A stretch of 35,368 nt of DNA from a virus, in IMG/VR virus record IMGVR_UViG_3300046007_008299, positions 1 through 35,368 of that record. One strand, 5' to 3'. The position numbers and the translations under genes were made by a program. This document shows positions 17,723 to 26,182 of the stretch, piece by piece (within the stretch, counting starts at the first letter, position 1; the number at the start of each line of letters is the position of its first letter). Under the pieces are notes generated by a model that was given only the letters and a program-made list of their open reading frames with translations, was not told the DNA's origin and searched no databases.

Positions 17723-17958
17723 TTCGGATCAAGATACACAGGCTGCTTCCTCGAACCGAGAAGCACACCGAACGCTGGAACCTTCGATTCCAACAGTCGA
17801 ACCACCAGATAGTAGACAGCTGTGACAGCACCGGTCACAACCTCATCCAACGCATCCGGATTCACATATCCGGCCAGAAACGAGCCGGCAACCAAACCGA
17901 CAATCATCGGCACCAAAGTGCGACGCAACGAAACCAGCAGATCATCCTTGTTCAACAT
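17719..17958 (-). CDS. Putative holin
   Basis: A 79-residue protein. Two hydrophobic helices (LVPMIVGLVAGSFLAGY and VVTGAVTAVYYLVVRLL) are separated by a short polar turn (NPDALDE), with a polar tail. This matches small actinophage holins that open the membrane for the endolysin encoded upstream. ATG 17958 has GAGG 6 nt upstream; the ATG at 17964 is too close to it. Confidence 0.7.
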   Translation of the reverse strand: MLNKDDLLVSLRRTLVPMIVGLVAGSFLAGYVNPDALDEVVTGAVTAVYYLVVRLLESKVPAFGVLLGSRKQPVYLDPK

Positions 17959-18184
17959 GCTCATCCTCTTCTTGTGGTTGCTGGCCCCAAAGTCGAGTGT
18001 CCTCGAACGTTGCGAAGCCGGTGTATGCGGTTATTACTATCGATAATAGCGAAACCCCACCGACGATCAGTTGTGTTGACACACCAGTATCAGAACGCCA
18101 TGTGACAGCAGCAAAAATGATCATCCCTGCTGCGAGACAGCAGGTGCCGTAGATCAGTCGGCGTCGATGCTTCCACGGTGGCAT
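17942..18184 (-). CDS. Two-helix membrane protein of the lysis block
   Basis: An 80-residue protein: a basic N-terminus (PPWKHRRR), hydrophobic helices IYGTCCLAAGMIIFAAV and LIVGGVSLLSIVITAYTGF, and an acidic tail. It may be a second holin or antiholin. ATG 18184 overlaps the previous stop (TGATG). Function is inferred from topology and position. Confidence 0.6.
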   Translation of the reverse strand: MPPWKHRRRLIYGTCCLAAGMIIFAAVTWRSDTGVSTQLIVGGVSLLSIVITAYTGFATFEDTRLWGQQPQEEDEHVEQG

Positions 18185-18450
18185 CAGCGTTCCCTGTACA
18201 TGCAACCGGTCGGACAGCCAGACCGATGCCTGCCGGTCACATGCTCAATACCGATCTCCGAATCCAACCAATGCAACTCGTTTAAATCTTCCTCGGTGAG
18301 CAGCACCGAATCCTGGTTCGAGTCCAAATCAGGATGATCGAGGAACATGTAATCGGCGATCTTGTCTAGCCGATAGCGCCAAGCTCTCCGGTATGCCTCC
18401 CGAATCAGCTCAGGCTCATCCACGATGATCACCCAAACATGGCTTTCCAA
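18184..18450 (-). CDS. Hypothetical acidic protein in the lysis block
   Basis: A protein of up to 88 residues with no membrane segment. The acidic middle (DHPDLDSNQDSVLLTEEDLNELHWLD) and a Cys pair at the end (GCPTGC) are notable. The start is uncertain: ATG 18450 overlaps the endolysin end by 22 nt, while GTG 18423 would follow a GGGTG-like site. No family is recognised. Confidence 0.5.
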   Translation of the reverse strand: MESHVWVIIVDEPELIREAYRRAWRYRLDKIADYMFLDHPDLDSNQDSVLLTEEDLNELHWLDSEIGIEHVTGRHRSGCPTGCMYRER

Positions 18451-19268
18451 GTGACAGGACCGACAACACCATCAACGAACATGCCACGCTGCTTCTGCCA
18501 GGCTTTCACTCGACGCTCCGTCGCCAGACCGTAATCACCGTCAGGTTTCGCTCCAATGACACTCTGCACAAGTTTCACGGCGTCACCTTTCGAGCCGAGA
18601 CGCAACGGCTGACCCGGATAGGAGAAGATCGCACCGGCTGGCGGTTTCGGTGCTGGCGCCGGCGGGATACCACGCTCAAAATCAAGGACAGCCTGCGGGA
18701 TACGATCCCCAGCCACATACCGCCAATGCCACGGCTCGCTTTGTAACTCTGCACTGATTCCAAAGCGGCCAGCGTTAACCACCAGCCAATTGACCCACTG
18801 ACTGCGTATCGAATCTGGCGCAGAATCGGTGTCATACTCCTCGGCGAGGTCAAGGGCTAAACCCCAGCCGTGGTTCGAATGGCCCGGCGTCGCAGCTGTC
18901 GCCGGATACCGGCCGTTCACCATTTTCTTCACCCAATAGATACTGCTGTAGCCGTGCTTCGTAGCCTCGCTCCACTGCTTCCTATGGGCGCTAGAAGTCG
19001 CCTGGAACGTCTCCAACCGAGTCTCCTGATATCGGGACAGGAACAGGTTTAACTGCTGTTGGAACGTCCTGTAATGGCCTACCTGGCGAGGCTCAAAACC
19101 GCCCCGGCGCATCTCCGCCAACATCGCACGGAACGCACGGGCCGCAGTCTTCTCCATCAACGCACCCGGCACACCAATCTCAGCCAACAAATGTCTCGGA
19201 AGTTTGCCGTTCTCGACACCGTTAAGGGAAGCAGGCCGGACCAGCGGGACGATCGGCAAAGTCGTCAT
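18429..19268 (-). CDS. Endolysin: M15 D,D-carboxypeptidase with peptidoglycan-binding domain
   Basis: A 279-residue protein. Residues about 40-200 are a VanY-type M15 peptidase: GHYRTFQQQ, PGHSNHGWGLALDLAEE (zinc His and Asp) and EPWHWRYV (catalytic Glu plus zinc His). A Pro/Ala linker (IPPAPAPKPPAG) leads to a PG_binding_1 domain (about 220-279: LRLGSKGDAVKLVQSVIG ... VDGVVGPVTWKAM). It cuts peptide cross-links in the host wall. Placement before a run of holin-like genes supports the lysis role. Confidence 0.92.
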   Translation of the reverse strand: MTTLPIVPLVRPASLNGVENGKLPRHLLAEIGVPGALMEKTAARAFRAMLAEMRRGGFEPRQVGHYRTFQQQLNLFLSRYQETRLETFQATSSAHRKQWSEATKHGYSSIYWVKKMVNGRYPATAATPGHSNHGWGLALDLAEEYDTDSAPDSIRSQWVNWLVVNAGRFGISAELQSEPWHWRYVAGDRIPQAVLDFERGIPPAPAPKPPAGAIFSYPGQPLRLGSKGDAVKLVQSVIGAKPDGDYGLATERRVKAWQKQRGMFVDGVVGPVTWKAMFG

Positions 19269-19732
19269 GCCGCCTCGTAACAGATATTTAAACCAATAGC
19301 ATCAGCATTAGCAAGAGCAGTATTTGGTCCACCAGTAGTGCCAAGATACGCCGTCAAACTATTGGCATCCTCAGAAATAAAAGCCGCCCTCGTTGTTGAA
19401 TACTGGACAACAGCCAAACGGTAAACCCGGCTAGCACTGTCATCACTAAAATACCCTCGACCGATAACTCTTACCGAACTAGAAGCAGCGGTCACCGGCA
19501 AATCAAACTCAATGCGTTGACCAGGCGTACCAGAAGCAGTTGGCAGAGCATGAATAATGCAAAAAACAAGTTTGTTGACTTGAAAATATACTCCATAATG
19601 ATTTGATTGAATCGGCAAAGATGAAGACTGCCGCAATACAGGAGTAAAAGTTGTAGAAACAAAAAAGTTGTTTAATTCAGAAGCTTTCAAAGTTGTGTTA
19701 TCAACAAAAGTGCCGTAAGTAGCCACAATCAA
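19265..19732 (-). CDS. Minor tail protein, paralogue B
   Basis: A 155-residue beta-rich protein. It aligns by eye with its upstream neighbour: an early LKASELN / LTAADLN motif, a YFQVNKLVF / YVQINDLCV strand, RVIGRGYFSDDS / RTLGSGFFFDSS, and the same ending (ICYEAA / VAYEVA). It is therefore a tandem paralogue, likely part of the tail tip. The DNA is more A-rich than flanking genes. The start is TTG 19732, overlapping the previous stop, or GTG 19726. Confidence 0.65.
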   Translation of the reverse strand: MIVATYGTFVDNTTLKASELNNFFVSTTFTPVLRQSSSLPIQSNHYGVYFQVNKLVFCIIHALPTASGTPGQRIEFDLPVTAASSSVRVIGRGYFSDDSASRVYRLAVVQYSTTRAAFISEDANSLTAYLGTTGGPNTALANADAIGLNICYEAA

Positions 19733-20184
19733 GCAACCTCATAAGCGACAGAAAACGAAATGACGTCATCGGCACCAAGGGCGATACTCGGGTTGGCGCC
19801 CAAACCACTTGCTCTATCTGTCGTTGCCTCAGCCAAAAATCTTACTGTTGTCGTCCCATTGTAAATCGGTGTGATCAAACGAACATCAGTGCCGCTTGAA
19901 TCGAAGAAAAAACCAGAACCCAAAGTCCTAAGTTGAGTACCGCCAGCAATAGAAATCGGCATGCTTACCGTGACAATGTTCCCAGCCGAGCCTGTGGTAG
20001 TGCAAGTCAAATCAACATTCACAACACACAAATCGTTAATTTGGACATATTCCGCATAATTAACTGTGGCCGATCGAGTGCCATTTTGCACCAACGTCGG
20101 CGTATAAGAAGTCCAAACACCAATAGCGTTCAAATCAGCGGCCGTCAAAATATCGCCAGGAGAAAAAGTACCAAGATCAGGCAT
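19729..20184 (-). CDS. Minor tail protein, paralogue A
   Basis: A 151-residue beta-rich protein, the upstream member of the tandem pair. It begins MPDLGTFSPGDILTAADLN, a start pattern seen in tail-fibre-associated proteins, and ends FSVAYEVA. GGAGATGATTT precedes the ATG. Together with paralogue B it probably forms exposed tail-tip domains, and the divergence between them may reflect receptor or antibody pressure (inference). Confidence 0.65.
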   Translation of the reverse strand: MPDLGTFSPGDILTAADLNAIGVWTSYTPTLVQNGTRSATVNYAEYVQINDLCVVNVDLTCTTTGSAGNIVTVSMPISIAGGTQLRTLGSGFFFDSSGTDVRLITPIYNGTTTVRFLAEATTDRASGLGANPSIALGADDVISFSVAYEVA

Positions 20185-20197
20185 AAATCATCTCCAA

Positions 20198-21415
20198 TCA
20201 GAAATCAAGAATTGCATTATCAAGTTTACCAGCAAGACTATTACCAAGAACCAAGACCAGATTGTTGTCCGTGCTGTCAAACGAAAAAGAAATTGCATGG
20301 CTATCCGGCGTTATCTGATGCCTGACACCGTTGACTACAAGTATTTGCGTCAACGAAGCCGGAGTACCAGAAGCAAAAGACTTTTTGACACTCACAAACT
20401 CAGCCAAATCTAAACCTAGAACAGCATCCCGGTCAGACTGAGAAAGCCCGACCAACTGCACCTCTAGCCCTGTAAACCGAACCTTCGGCTCTTTAAATTT
20501 AGTCAAAACAAACTGGGCTAAATCAGCAACCTGCGTTGTCGACGAATTTAACAAATCGTCATACACCAACTGAGAAGTCTGATATTTAAAAATAGAATTG
20601 CTATCAGATTTAATTTGTTCAGCGCCAGCCGGACTAGTAGCTCTCACATAGTTATATAAAAGCTCATCGCCGTATTCATTATTTAACGAACGATAACTGA
20701 CACCCGAACCGTCATCAGCAAAAGCCAACAAATCCTCATTAGGCGCATTAGAACGATCACGAAAAACCACATCACCCGACGCCGCAACAAAAAGATTCCC
20801 GATCTCAGACCGCTCAACCTGACGCAAATAATTTAAAACATTCGTATTGGCAGAGACAGCATAAGCACCCAAAGTTGAACTGCCAGCATCAATATCTCGT
20901 CCACCAACAAACGCCACCTCAGACCTATTCAAAACCGTATTGATCCTGGCGCCCGTCAACTGCTCTGAAGCCGTAAAAGCCGACAACACCTGATTAGAAA
21001 AAACCATAAACGAATCAGAACACGAAGCCGAAGCCGTATCATTCCCCGCCAAATCATATTCAGAATCCCAATCATTAATAAACCCATAAAAAACAGGGAA
21101 ACCTGAAGCAGTGATATTGATAATGCCCCGAGGCTCAATCCCCGGATACAACAACGAATCCTCATTAATTGGATCAAACGCCCGATCACGATTATCAAAA
21201 GTGACCACCGCAGTACCAGCGTTAAAATAATCCAGCTGCCGAGACTTTCCACGAGACACCGACACCGACTTCACATAGTCAGAAACATCAGTAAACGTCA
21301 ACCCCGACAACGACGAAACACCAAGAACACCCGTCACATCATCATCAAGGACGAACCGGCCAGTCTCAGCCGTCGCATACAACCCCAACTTGACTTTGAC
21401 ATCCACCAAACTCAT
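20198..21415 (-). CDS. Distal tail / minor tail protein
   Basis: A 405-residue protein immediately after the tape measure (ATGA overlap). VSVSRGKSRQLDYFNAGTAVVTFDNRDRAFDP and FPVFYGFINDWDSEY are the conserved hub motifs of actinophage minor tail (distal tail/tail hub) proteins. The rest is beta-rich (SGDVVFRDRS, LAEFVSVKK). It would form the tail tip ring where fibres attach. Codon use is shifted towards A/T relative to the tape-measure gene. Confidence 0.8.
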   Translation of the reverse strand: MSLVDVKVKLGLYATAETGRFVLDDDVTGVLGVSSLSGLTFTDVSDYVKSVSVSRGKSRQLDYFNAGTAVVTFDNRDRAFDPINEDSLLYPGIEPRGIINITASGFPVFYGFINDWDSEYDLAGNDTASASCSDSFMVFSNQVLSAFTASEQLTGARINTVLNRSEVAFVGGRDIDAGSSTLGAYAVSANTNVLNYLRQVERSEIGNLFVAASGDVVFRDRSNAPNEDLLAFADDGSGVSYRSLNNEYGDELLYNYVRATSPAGAEQIKSDSNSIFKYQTSQLVYDDLLNSSTTQVADLAQFVLTKFKEPKVRFTGLEVQLVGLSQSDRDAVLGLDLAEFVSVKKSFASGTPASLTQILVVNGVRHQITPDSHAISFSFDSTDNNLVLVLGNSLAGKLDNAILDF

Positions 21416-23160
21416 ACGCTGGCAAACACTTTCCCGGATCGGCGTTCCGCACGACGGATCGCCTCAATAATCTGCTGACCAACCTGATCCGGTGACGACA
21501 CCAACCCAGCCTGGACTTGGATGTTGATGATCGTCTGACCCCCACCAGCCATCCGTTGAGGAATATTCGGTGTCACTGATGCCCCTCGAGGGAGATTCAA
21601 AAGTTCCGGGCCGAACTCGCCGACGATCACACCACCAGATGACAGCAAGGTTCCGCCGGCAGCCAGACCCGCATACCGTTTCGTTGTCACTTTGGGGCCG
21701 CCATATGATGCGGCGGGTTTAATCGTGCTCATCTGCTGTACCGGAGACTTAGACGGCGGCCTAGGGGCAGGAGCAGTCGTCCCAGGAGTTCTTGTTGTAG
21801 GCGGCGGCGCCTGACCGACAATGCGTTCCACACGATCCGGGGTCACCGCACCAGCCAACTGGTTCATCCCAGCCTGAATCGCACCGATCAGCGACAAGGC
21901 CCGCTCCAACTGGCCAGTCTCAATCAACAACCGGATACGCGTATTCTGCGCGGTCGTCGCCAAACCAGCAATCGCCAACGCAGAATTTGCCAACTGGGTT
22001 TGAATCGCAATCAACTCGAGTTGATACTCACGGCTTTTCCGTTTCGCCTCCTCCGTAGTCCCAGCCCACTTCGTACGGAAATCCTCAATATCCTGAGTCA
22101 ACCTGATCGACTCGGCCTTGATATTCAAACCGGTGCGGAACGCATCCCACTCCAGTCGAGCGGCCTCAACAGCTGCAGCCTGCTGCTCCATCGAAATCTG
22201 CAATTGCGCTGAAGCGCTCCGAGCATCAATCTGCGCCCGATAACCCTGCTTCCACGCTTCATTCAAAAAGTTCTGCTCATCCTTAATCGCCTTCACATTG
22301 TTGATGAAATTGTCGTCATCAAATTGATCAGCGATCCGAGTCAAAGCCCCACCAGAAATATCCCCACCAGAAATCAAATCAACAAACTTCAACACCTCAG
22401 TCAAAGCCGGCACAACCGATTCACCCAACTGGTTTGCGAACTCTTCAAACCTGTCGCGCAACTCATCAATCGCTGCACGGAAATCCCTGGCTTTACGCAC
22501 CTCCTCTTCATCGATCACCTTTGCATCAGCGACCGACGCCAAACTTGCCGACAACTCATCAGCACCCATACCGACAAGCTCAGACAACTCCATCCAACCA
22601 CGACCCAACAACTGAGTCGCAGCAGCAGCACGTTTCGCCGGATCGTCAATCTCACCCAGCCGGCGGACAACATTCAAAAACGTCGCATTCACATCCGCTG
22701 CACCAGACGACGTACGAGAAATCTCAACACCCAATTTCTCGAACAATTGAGGAGAGTTCCCCAATGTTTTGTTCATGAAACCGAGAGCCTTCTCGATAGT
22801 GCCAGCCTCGACACCAACATCACCGGCAACCTCGATAAACCTTGAAGCCTGCTCGGATGTCAACCCTGTGGCATCACCGAATTTGCCGGCAGCCAACGCC
22901 AAATCCTGGAAATCTCTCACAGATTTCACGGCGAAAGCACCGATAGCGGCAGCTGCGCTCGTCGCAAAAGCAACCGCATTAGCTTTCACATAATTGAAAG
23001 CTGAGCCAGAAATCGTCTGGAATTTACCCATCGCGCCTTGGGCTTCACCGACCTCACGCCGGAACTTTCCGAACGCTGTCTCAGCCTCCTTGAGGCCGGC
23101 TCGAGCCTTCGCTGCATCAGCAATAATGTTGACGGAAAGAGAAGCGGTTTTAGCGGCCAT
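21412..23160 (-). CDS. Tape measure protein
   Basis: A 582-residue protein rich in Ala and helices. The start (LSVNIIADAAKARAGLKEAETAFGKFRREVG), a hydrophobic segment (VAFATSAAAAIGAFAV) and FGDATGLTSEQASRF are typical of tape measures. The C-terminal part is GGxxVGEFGPELLNLPRGASV, also typical. At about 0.15 nm per residue the tail would be near 85-90 nm, short for a siphovirus. It overlaps its neighbours by a few nucleotides. Confidence 0.9.
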   Translation of the reverse strand: MAAKTASLSVNIIADAAKARAGLKEAETAFGKFRREVGEAQGAMGKFQTISGSAFNYVKANAVAFATSAAAAIGAFAVKSVRDFQDLALAAGKFGDATGLTSEQASRFIEVAGDVGVEAGTIEKALGFMNKTLGNSPQLFEKLGVEISRTSSGAADVNATFLNVVRRLGEIDDPAKRAAAATQLLGRGWMELSELVGMGADELSASLASVADAKVIDEEEVRKARDFRAAIDELRDRFEEFANQLGESVVPALTEVLKFVDLISGGDISGGALTRIADQFDDDNFINNVKAIKDEQNFLNEAWKQGYRAQIDARSASAQLQISMEQQAAAVEAARLEWDAFRTGLNIKAESIRLTQDIEDFRTKWAGTTEEAKRKSREYQLELIAIQTQLANSALAIAGLATTAQNTRIRLLIETGQLERALSLIGAIQAGMNQLAGAVTPDRVERIVGQAPPPTTRTPGTTAPAPRPPSKSPVQQMSTIKPAASYGGPKVTTKRYAGLAAGGTLLSSGGVIVGEFGPELLNLPRGASVTPNIPQRMAGGGQTIINIQVQAGLVSSPDQVGQQIIEAIRRAERRSGKVFASV

Positions 23161-23540
23161 CAGACGTTCCTATTCCAAATCTTGTACACCTCTTCAAGGT
23201 ACATGTCGAGGGCACGATCCACATTCTTATCCACAGCCCGATACAAAAACTGGTTCGGACGAATATTCCGGGAACGCCATCCGAAATGGATCGGACCCGC
23301 ATACGGCACCCTGGCAGAACCGGCACGAACCTTCGCACCTCGAGCCGACCTCGCAGGCCTGATCGTCCCACGCAAAGCCCCCGACAGCACAGGAACCTCT
23401 TCACGGCCCTGCTGAGCGACCAGCTCACCAACCTTAAACCCGACTTCTTTCAGATTGTCTTTGGCAGCCTCATCCAACTTTTCCAACGCTCGCAGAAGCT
23501 TATTCAAACCTTCAATTTCAACGTTGGGAGAGCCAGCCAT
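23160..23540 (-). CDS. HK97 gp10-like tail component
   Basis: A 126-residue basic protein. LVAQQGREEVPVLSGALRGTIRPARS and YAGPIHFGWRSRNIRPNQFLYRAVD are the gp10-like motifs (S-G-x-L-R; G-x-x-x-R-x-I-x-P-x-x-F) of head-tail or tail completion proteins. It is unusual for it to lie between the chaperones and the tape measure rather than before the major tail gene. AAAGGATGATTC precedes ATG 23540. Confidence 0.75.
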   Translation of the reverse strand: MAGSPNVEIEGLNKLLRALEKLDEAAKDNLKEVGFKVGELVAQQGREEVPVLSGALRGTIRPARSARGAKVRAGSARVPYAGPIHFGWRSRNIRPNQFLYRAVDKNVDRALDMYLEEVYKIWNRNV

Positions 23541-23543
23541 GAA

Positions 23544-23717
23544 TCATCCTTTTGCTGACTTATTGTAGTCAATCGTCCTCTGACGCAGATAGTCAACGAT
23601 CGCCTCAAACACTTCGGATGGCGCATCCAGCAGATCGTTCGGTCCGATACCAGTCTCCACTGAGACCTGCGCGACTAATCCGATGTAAGAGTCGCTGATG
23701 CGCCGTCGTCTAAAGGG
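23544..23717 (-). CDS. Frameshifted C-terminal extension of the tail assembly chaperone
   Basis: In the -1 frame relative to the upstream chaperone, an open stretch runs from the slippery site to TGA 23544-23546. It encodes RRRRISDSYIGLVAQVSVE..., then ETGIGPNDLLDAPSEVFEAIVDYL, a pattern typical of the second chaperone part in siphoviruses. The fused product would be about 146 residues (91 + 55) against 102 for the unshifted one. There is no start codon with a ribosome site, supporting expression by frameshift only. Confidence 0.75.
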   Translation of the reverse strand, partial: PFRRRRISDSYIGLVAQVSVETGIGPNDLLDAPSEVFEAIVDYLRQRTIDYNKSAKG

Positions 23718-23983
23718 GCTGGCTCATCATCCTCGAACTGCCAGCCGACATTCTGAAGTTCCTCAAGCCAACCGTCGAATGGTTTCACGACACGACCGGA
23801 CAGACGCACACATTCCCACGCCAACCAATACACATGTTCCATTGACAGATCGTCACGGAAGATTTTGCTGAACGGCATTTTGAAATGACGTTCAAAGTTG
23901 ACGGCGGCTCGAGGAGTCACCTTCACATCAATCAGTTCGCCGGCATGCTCAACACGCAAACCAACACCAGAAACACCACTCAT
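23675..23983 (-). CDS. Tail assembly chaperone (unshifted form)
   Basis: A 102-residue protein between the major tail protein and the tape measure, the standard place for tail assembly chaperones (the lambda G/GT equivalent). VTPRAAVNFERHFKMPFSKIF and HVYWLAWECVR are the chaperone motifs of this family in actinophages. A slippery CCCTTTA at codons 90-91 allows a -1 shift into the extension. GAGGAGGGCAGCAA precedes the ATG. Confidence 0.82.
   Translation of the reverse strand: MSGVSGVGLRVEHAGELIDVKVTPRAAVNFERHFKMPFSKIFRDDLSMEHVYWLAWECVRLSGRVVKPFDGWLEELQNVGWQFEDDEPAPLDDGASATLTSD
23711..23717 (-). promoter_or_regulatory. Programmed -1 frameshift slippery heptamer
   Basis: On the minus strand C CCT TTA, read in the chaperone frame, is an exact X XXY YYZ heptamer (CCCTTTA). 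Slipping by -1 re-pairs both tRNAs (CCC, TTT) and opens the frame that continues to 23544. A downstream GC-rich stretch (GACGACGGCGCATC) could help pausing. Confidence 0.75.
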
Positions 23984-24004
23984 TTGCTGCCCTCCTCAGT
24001 CAGA

Positions 24005-24412
24005 TTAAGCGCTGGTCTTCGTGATACCACCAGAAACAGGCCATGACACATCAGCGGTCAACAGATCACCGACAGAACCGGCGACAGGCGCCCACTCGGA
24101 CACGAGAACCGTGAACGTGTACAACGGATTATCGGTTGCGGTCGTGATGTTCACCGGCTTGATCGTCACCTCAGTCGTCGTACCCAACAGCGGGTAGATC
24201 GTCTGCTCAACCTCGGTGGAAGCGAAATCCTGATGGAATGAAGCGGAGAACGAATGGTCACCAAGGCCCGCAACCCGGGTCACAGCCGTATTCCCGAAAG
24301 CGGTCGTTTCCACTTCGGCGAACGACATGTTCAACGACACCTGGGCGATCCGATCGGTCAGATCAACCGAGTTGATCGTGATCTTCGGATTGTTGAAAAC
24401 AAGCTTGGCCAT
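24005..24412 (-). CDS. Major tail tube protein
   Basis: A 135-residue beta-rich protein. ITINSVDLTDRIAQVSLNMSFAEVETTAFG and ASFHQDFASTEVEQTIYPLLGT are characteristic of the major tail protein in many actinobacterial siphoviruses. It stacks around the tape measure. AGAGGA lies 6 nt before the ATG, and the frame ends just before the chaperone gene. Confidence 0.85.
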   Translation of the reverse strand: MAKLVFNNPKITINSVDLTDRIAQVSLNMSFAEVETTAFGNTAVTRVAGLGDHSFSASFHQDFASTEVEQTIYPLLGTTTEVTIKPVNITTATDNPLYTFTVLVSEWAPVAGSVGDLLTADVSWPVSGGITKTSA

Positions 24413-24414
24413 GT

Positions 24415-24585
24415 TCAGTCCTCTGCACTCTGAGATTTGACGTCTGGTTTGATCTTAGCCTCGACCGGCACAATATGACCCGCATCGAGCAACGCATCAA
24501 TATTACACCCAGCCAACTCAGCCGAATCCACAATCTGGCCTGCATCAGCCTCAGCCAACCGACCGCTCACAATCTTGTATTTCAC
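24415..24585 (-). CDS. Small head-tail region protein (56 aa)
   Basis: A 56-residue protein (MKYKIVSGRLAEADAGQIV...). It starts at GTG 24585, overlapping the tail-terminator stop (GTGA), and ends 2 nt before the major tail ATG. AELAGCNIDALLDAGHIVPV resembles short proteins found beside connectors in actinophages. Function unknown. Confidence 0.6.
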   Translation of the reverse strand: MKYKIVSGRLAEADAGQIVDSAELAGCNIDALLDAGHIVPVEAKIKPDVKSQSAED

Positions 24586-24992
24586 GGATACACCTCAACA
24601 TTGAACTCGACGGACAGATAGATGACTTCCTGAACATTGATCGAGGTGACATTCCCACCGGATGTCACCTGACAGGTTTGGACCGTGTCACACAACGTCG
24701 GGTCCTTCTCAATCGCAGCTCTAATCGACTGGCCACCATCCCACGACAGGAAATTGTCTAGACGCTGCTGAGCGATCCGATCTGACGCCCGGGCGACCAC
24801 CACACTTACAGTGAACAGGTACAGCGGGTTTCCGGCACCGAACGCCCCATGATAAACAACATTGTCGATACCGACGGTCGCCATCGGCGGGTTCAACGAA
24901 TCCGGGATGAACTCGATCACCCGCAAACCATCAATCTCAGCGAGCGCCGTGCGCAAAGCTTTCGACACTTCGGAAACGGTTGCGACAGCCAT
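24582..24992 (-). CDS. Tail terminator-like protein
   Basis: A 136-residue protein placed between connector and major tail genes. The alpha/beta pattern (VSKALRTALAEIDGLRV ... YLFTVSVVVARASDRIAQQRLDNFL ... VIYLSVEFNVEVYP) fits tail terminator proteins that cap the tail tube. It starts at a TGATG overlap with the connector gene. The fold assignment rests on position and pattern. Confidence 0.68.
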   Translation of the reverse strand: MAVATVSEVSKALRTALAEIDGLRVIEFIPDSLNPPMATVGIDNVVYHGAFGAGNPLYLFTVSVVVARASDRIAQQRLDNFLSWDGGQSIRAAIEKDPTLCDTVQTCQVTSGGNVTSINVQEVIYLSVEFNVEVYP

Positions 24993-25603
24993 CAGAGAAT
25001 CCCCACCGGATCCTTCCGATAGTTCTGCACCAAAGCGGCAGCTGTCGGATGCAACGCCGACCGCAACCGAAGAATCCCAGTATCAGCAAACGGGGTCGCA
25101 CCGAACGGAGCATCAGCAGACTTAAAAATGGTGATCGCCTGCAAGATCGCAGCCTGCTTCACCGCAGACGGGACTGCAGCCCAACCCCACTTCGCAGTCA
25201 CCTTCACCGTCACCCGGCCGTAATCCTGCGGGAAATACAGGCTATTGATCGCTCGAACCGTATGGTACGGCCAAGCCTCACCGTACGTCTCCTGATTCAA
25301 CGGCTCCAACTGATAATCGTCAGTCGTCCACGTTTGCGACCAAGTCCCATCCAAACCCGGATCAGTCTGAATCACCAGACTCGTCGTCGTATAGAAATCC
25401 TCGCTGAACACCAAATCCCAAGATTCCGGCGTATACACACGAGCTGTCGCAGATGCATCCGTCGTGAACTGACGCTGACAATACTGCTGGATCATCTGAG
25501 TCGCAGCAGAACACGCCAACTCGATACGCACATCATCAACACTGTCAGGGATAGGGATCCCCAACGCCTCTTTCACATCATCAGAATCGCAGAGATTCGC
25601 CAC
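24992..25603 (-). CDS. Head-tail connector protein
   Basis: A 203-residue protein. CDSDDVKEALGIPIPDSVDDVRIELACSAATQMIQQYCQRQF is the helical start of gp6-like connector proteins, followed by a beta-rich middle (DDYQLEPLN, YGRVTVKVTAKWGW) and AVKQAAILQAI. It forms a ring below the portal. It starts at GTG 25603 with AAAGG 7 nt upstream. Confidence 0.8.
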   Translation of the reverse strand: MANLCDSDDVKEALGIPIPDSVDDVRIELACSAATQMIQQYCQRQFTTDASATARVYTPESWDLVFSEDFYTTTSLVIQTDPGLDGTWSQTWTTDDYQLEPLNQETYGEAWPYHTVRAINSLYFPQDYGRVTVKVTAKWGWAAVPSAVKQAAILQAITIFKSADAPFGATPFADTGILRLRSALHPTAAALVQNYRKDPVGIL

Positions 25604-25630
25604 AGCACAACCTTTCGACCAGACGCAATC

Positions 25631-26182
25631 CTACCCGACAGTGATAATGCCCAGCCCGTAACAACCCTCAACCCACTCCACCGACCGATACGGGCCAGCA
25701 GACACGAACTCTGCGACAGCCTGCGCCACCGGAAAATCAGGATCAGATGGCGGAGAAGCCTCAGGGCGTTTCAACTCGGTGTCATGCAACACGATCAAAC
25801 CGCCAGCCTTCACCTTCCTCACATACATCTCGAGCTCCTGTTTCGTCTGCTCATAAGTGTGAGAAGTATCAATGAAAACAATGTCCACATTTTCAGGAAG
25901 CTGATCGACAACCTCCAAATCATCGCCGACAGTCAAATACCAGAACGGCAGATCACGCCATTCGGCCGGCACACGAGGATCAGCGATATCAACAGACCAC
26001 ACCTCGCCACCCTGCTCCTCAGCAGCCGCCAAAAACGCTGACGTCGAATCACCGCCACGCACACCCAACTCAATTATCTTGACATGCGGTTTCGACGCCA
26101 ACTCGAACAGGCGAGGCAAATGGGCATGGATATCCGACCCCGACTGCGACCGGCGAAAACACTCTTGCAACAAACTCATCAT
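25631..26182 (-). CDS. Class I SAM-dependent methyltransferase
   Basis: A 183-residue protein. IIELGVRGGDSTSAFLAAA is the SAM-binding motif I; VWSVDI, VDIVFIDTSHTYEQTKQELEMY and GGLIVLHDT follow the Methyltransf_24 pattern. This group often modifies sugars or small molecules and is encoded beside glycosyltransferases, as here, so it could finish a glycan placed on virion proteins. ATG 26182 overlaps the previous stop (TGATG); an in-frame ATG one codon later is an alternative. Confidence 0.82.
   Translation of the reverse strand: MMSLLQECFRRSQSGSDIHAHLPRLFELASKPHVKIIELGVRGGDSTSAFLAAAEEQGGEVWSVDIADPRVPAEWRDLPFWYLTVGDDLEVVDQLPENVDIVFIDTSHTYEQTKQELEMYVRKVKAGGLIVLHDTELKRPEASPPSDPDFPVAQAVAEFVSAGPYRSVEWVEGCYGLGIITVG

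Noticed and set aside
24980-26041. Long plus-strand frame over the connector and methyltransferase genes
   Set aside because: It is Arg/His/Ile-rich without domain features, and is antisense to well-supported genes.
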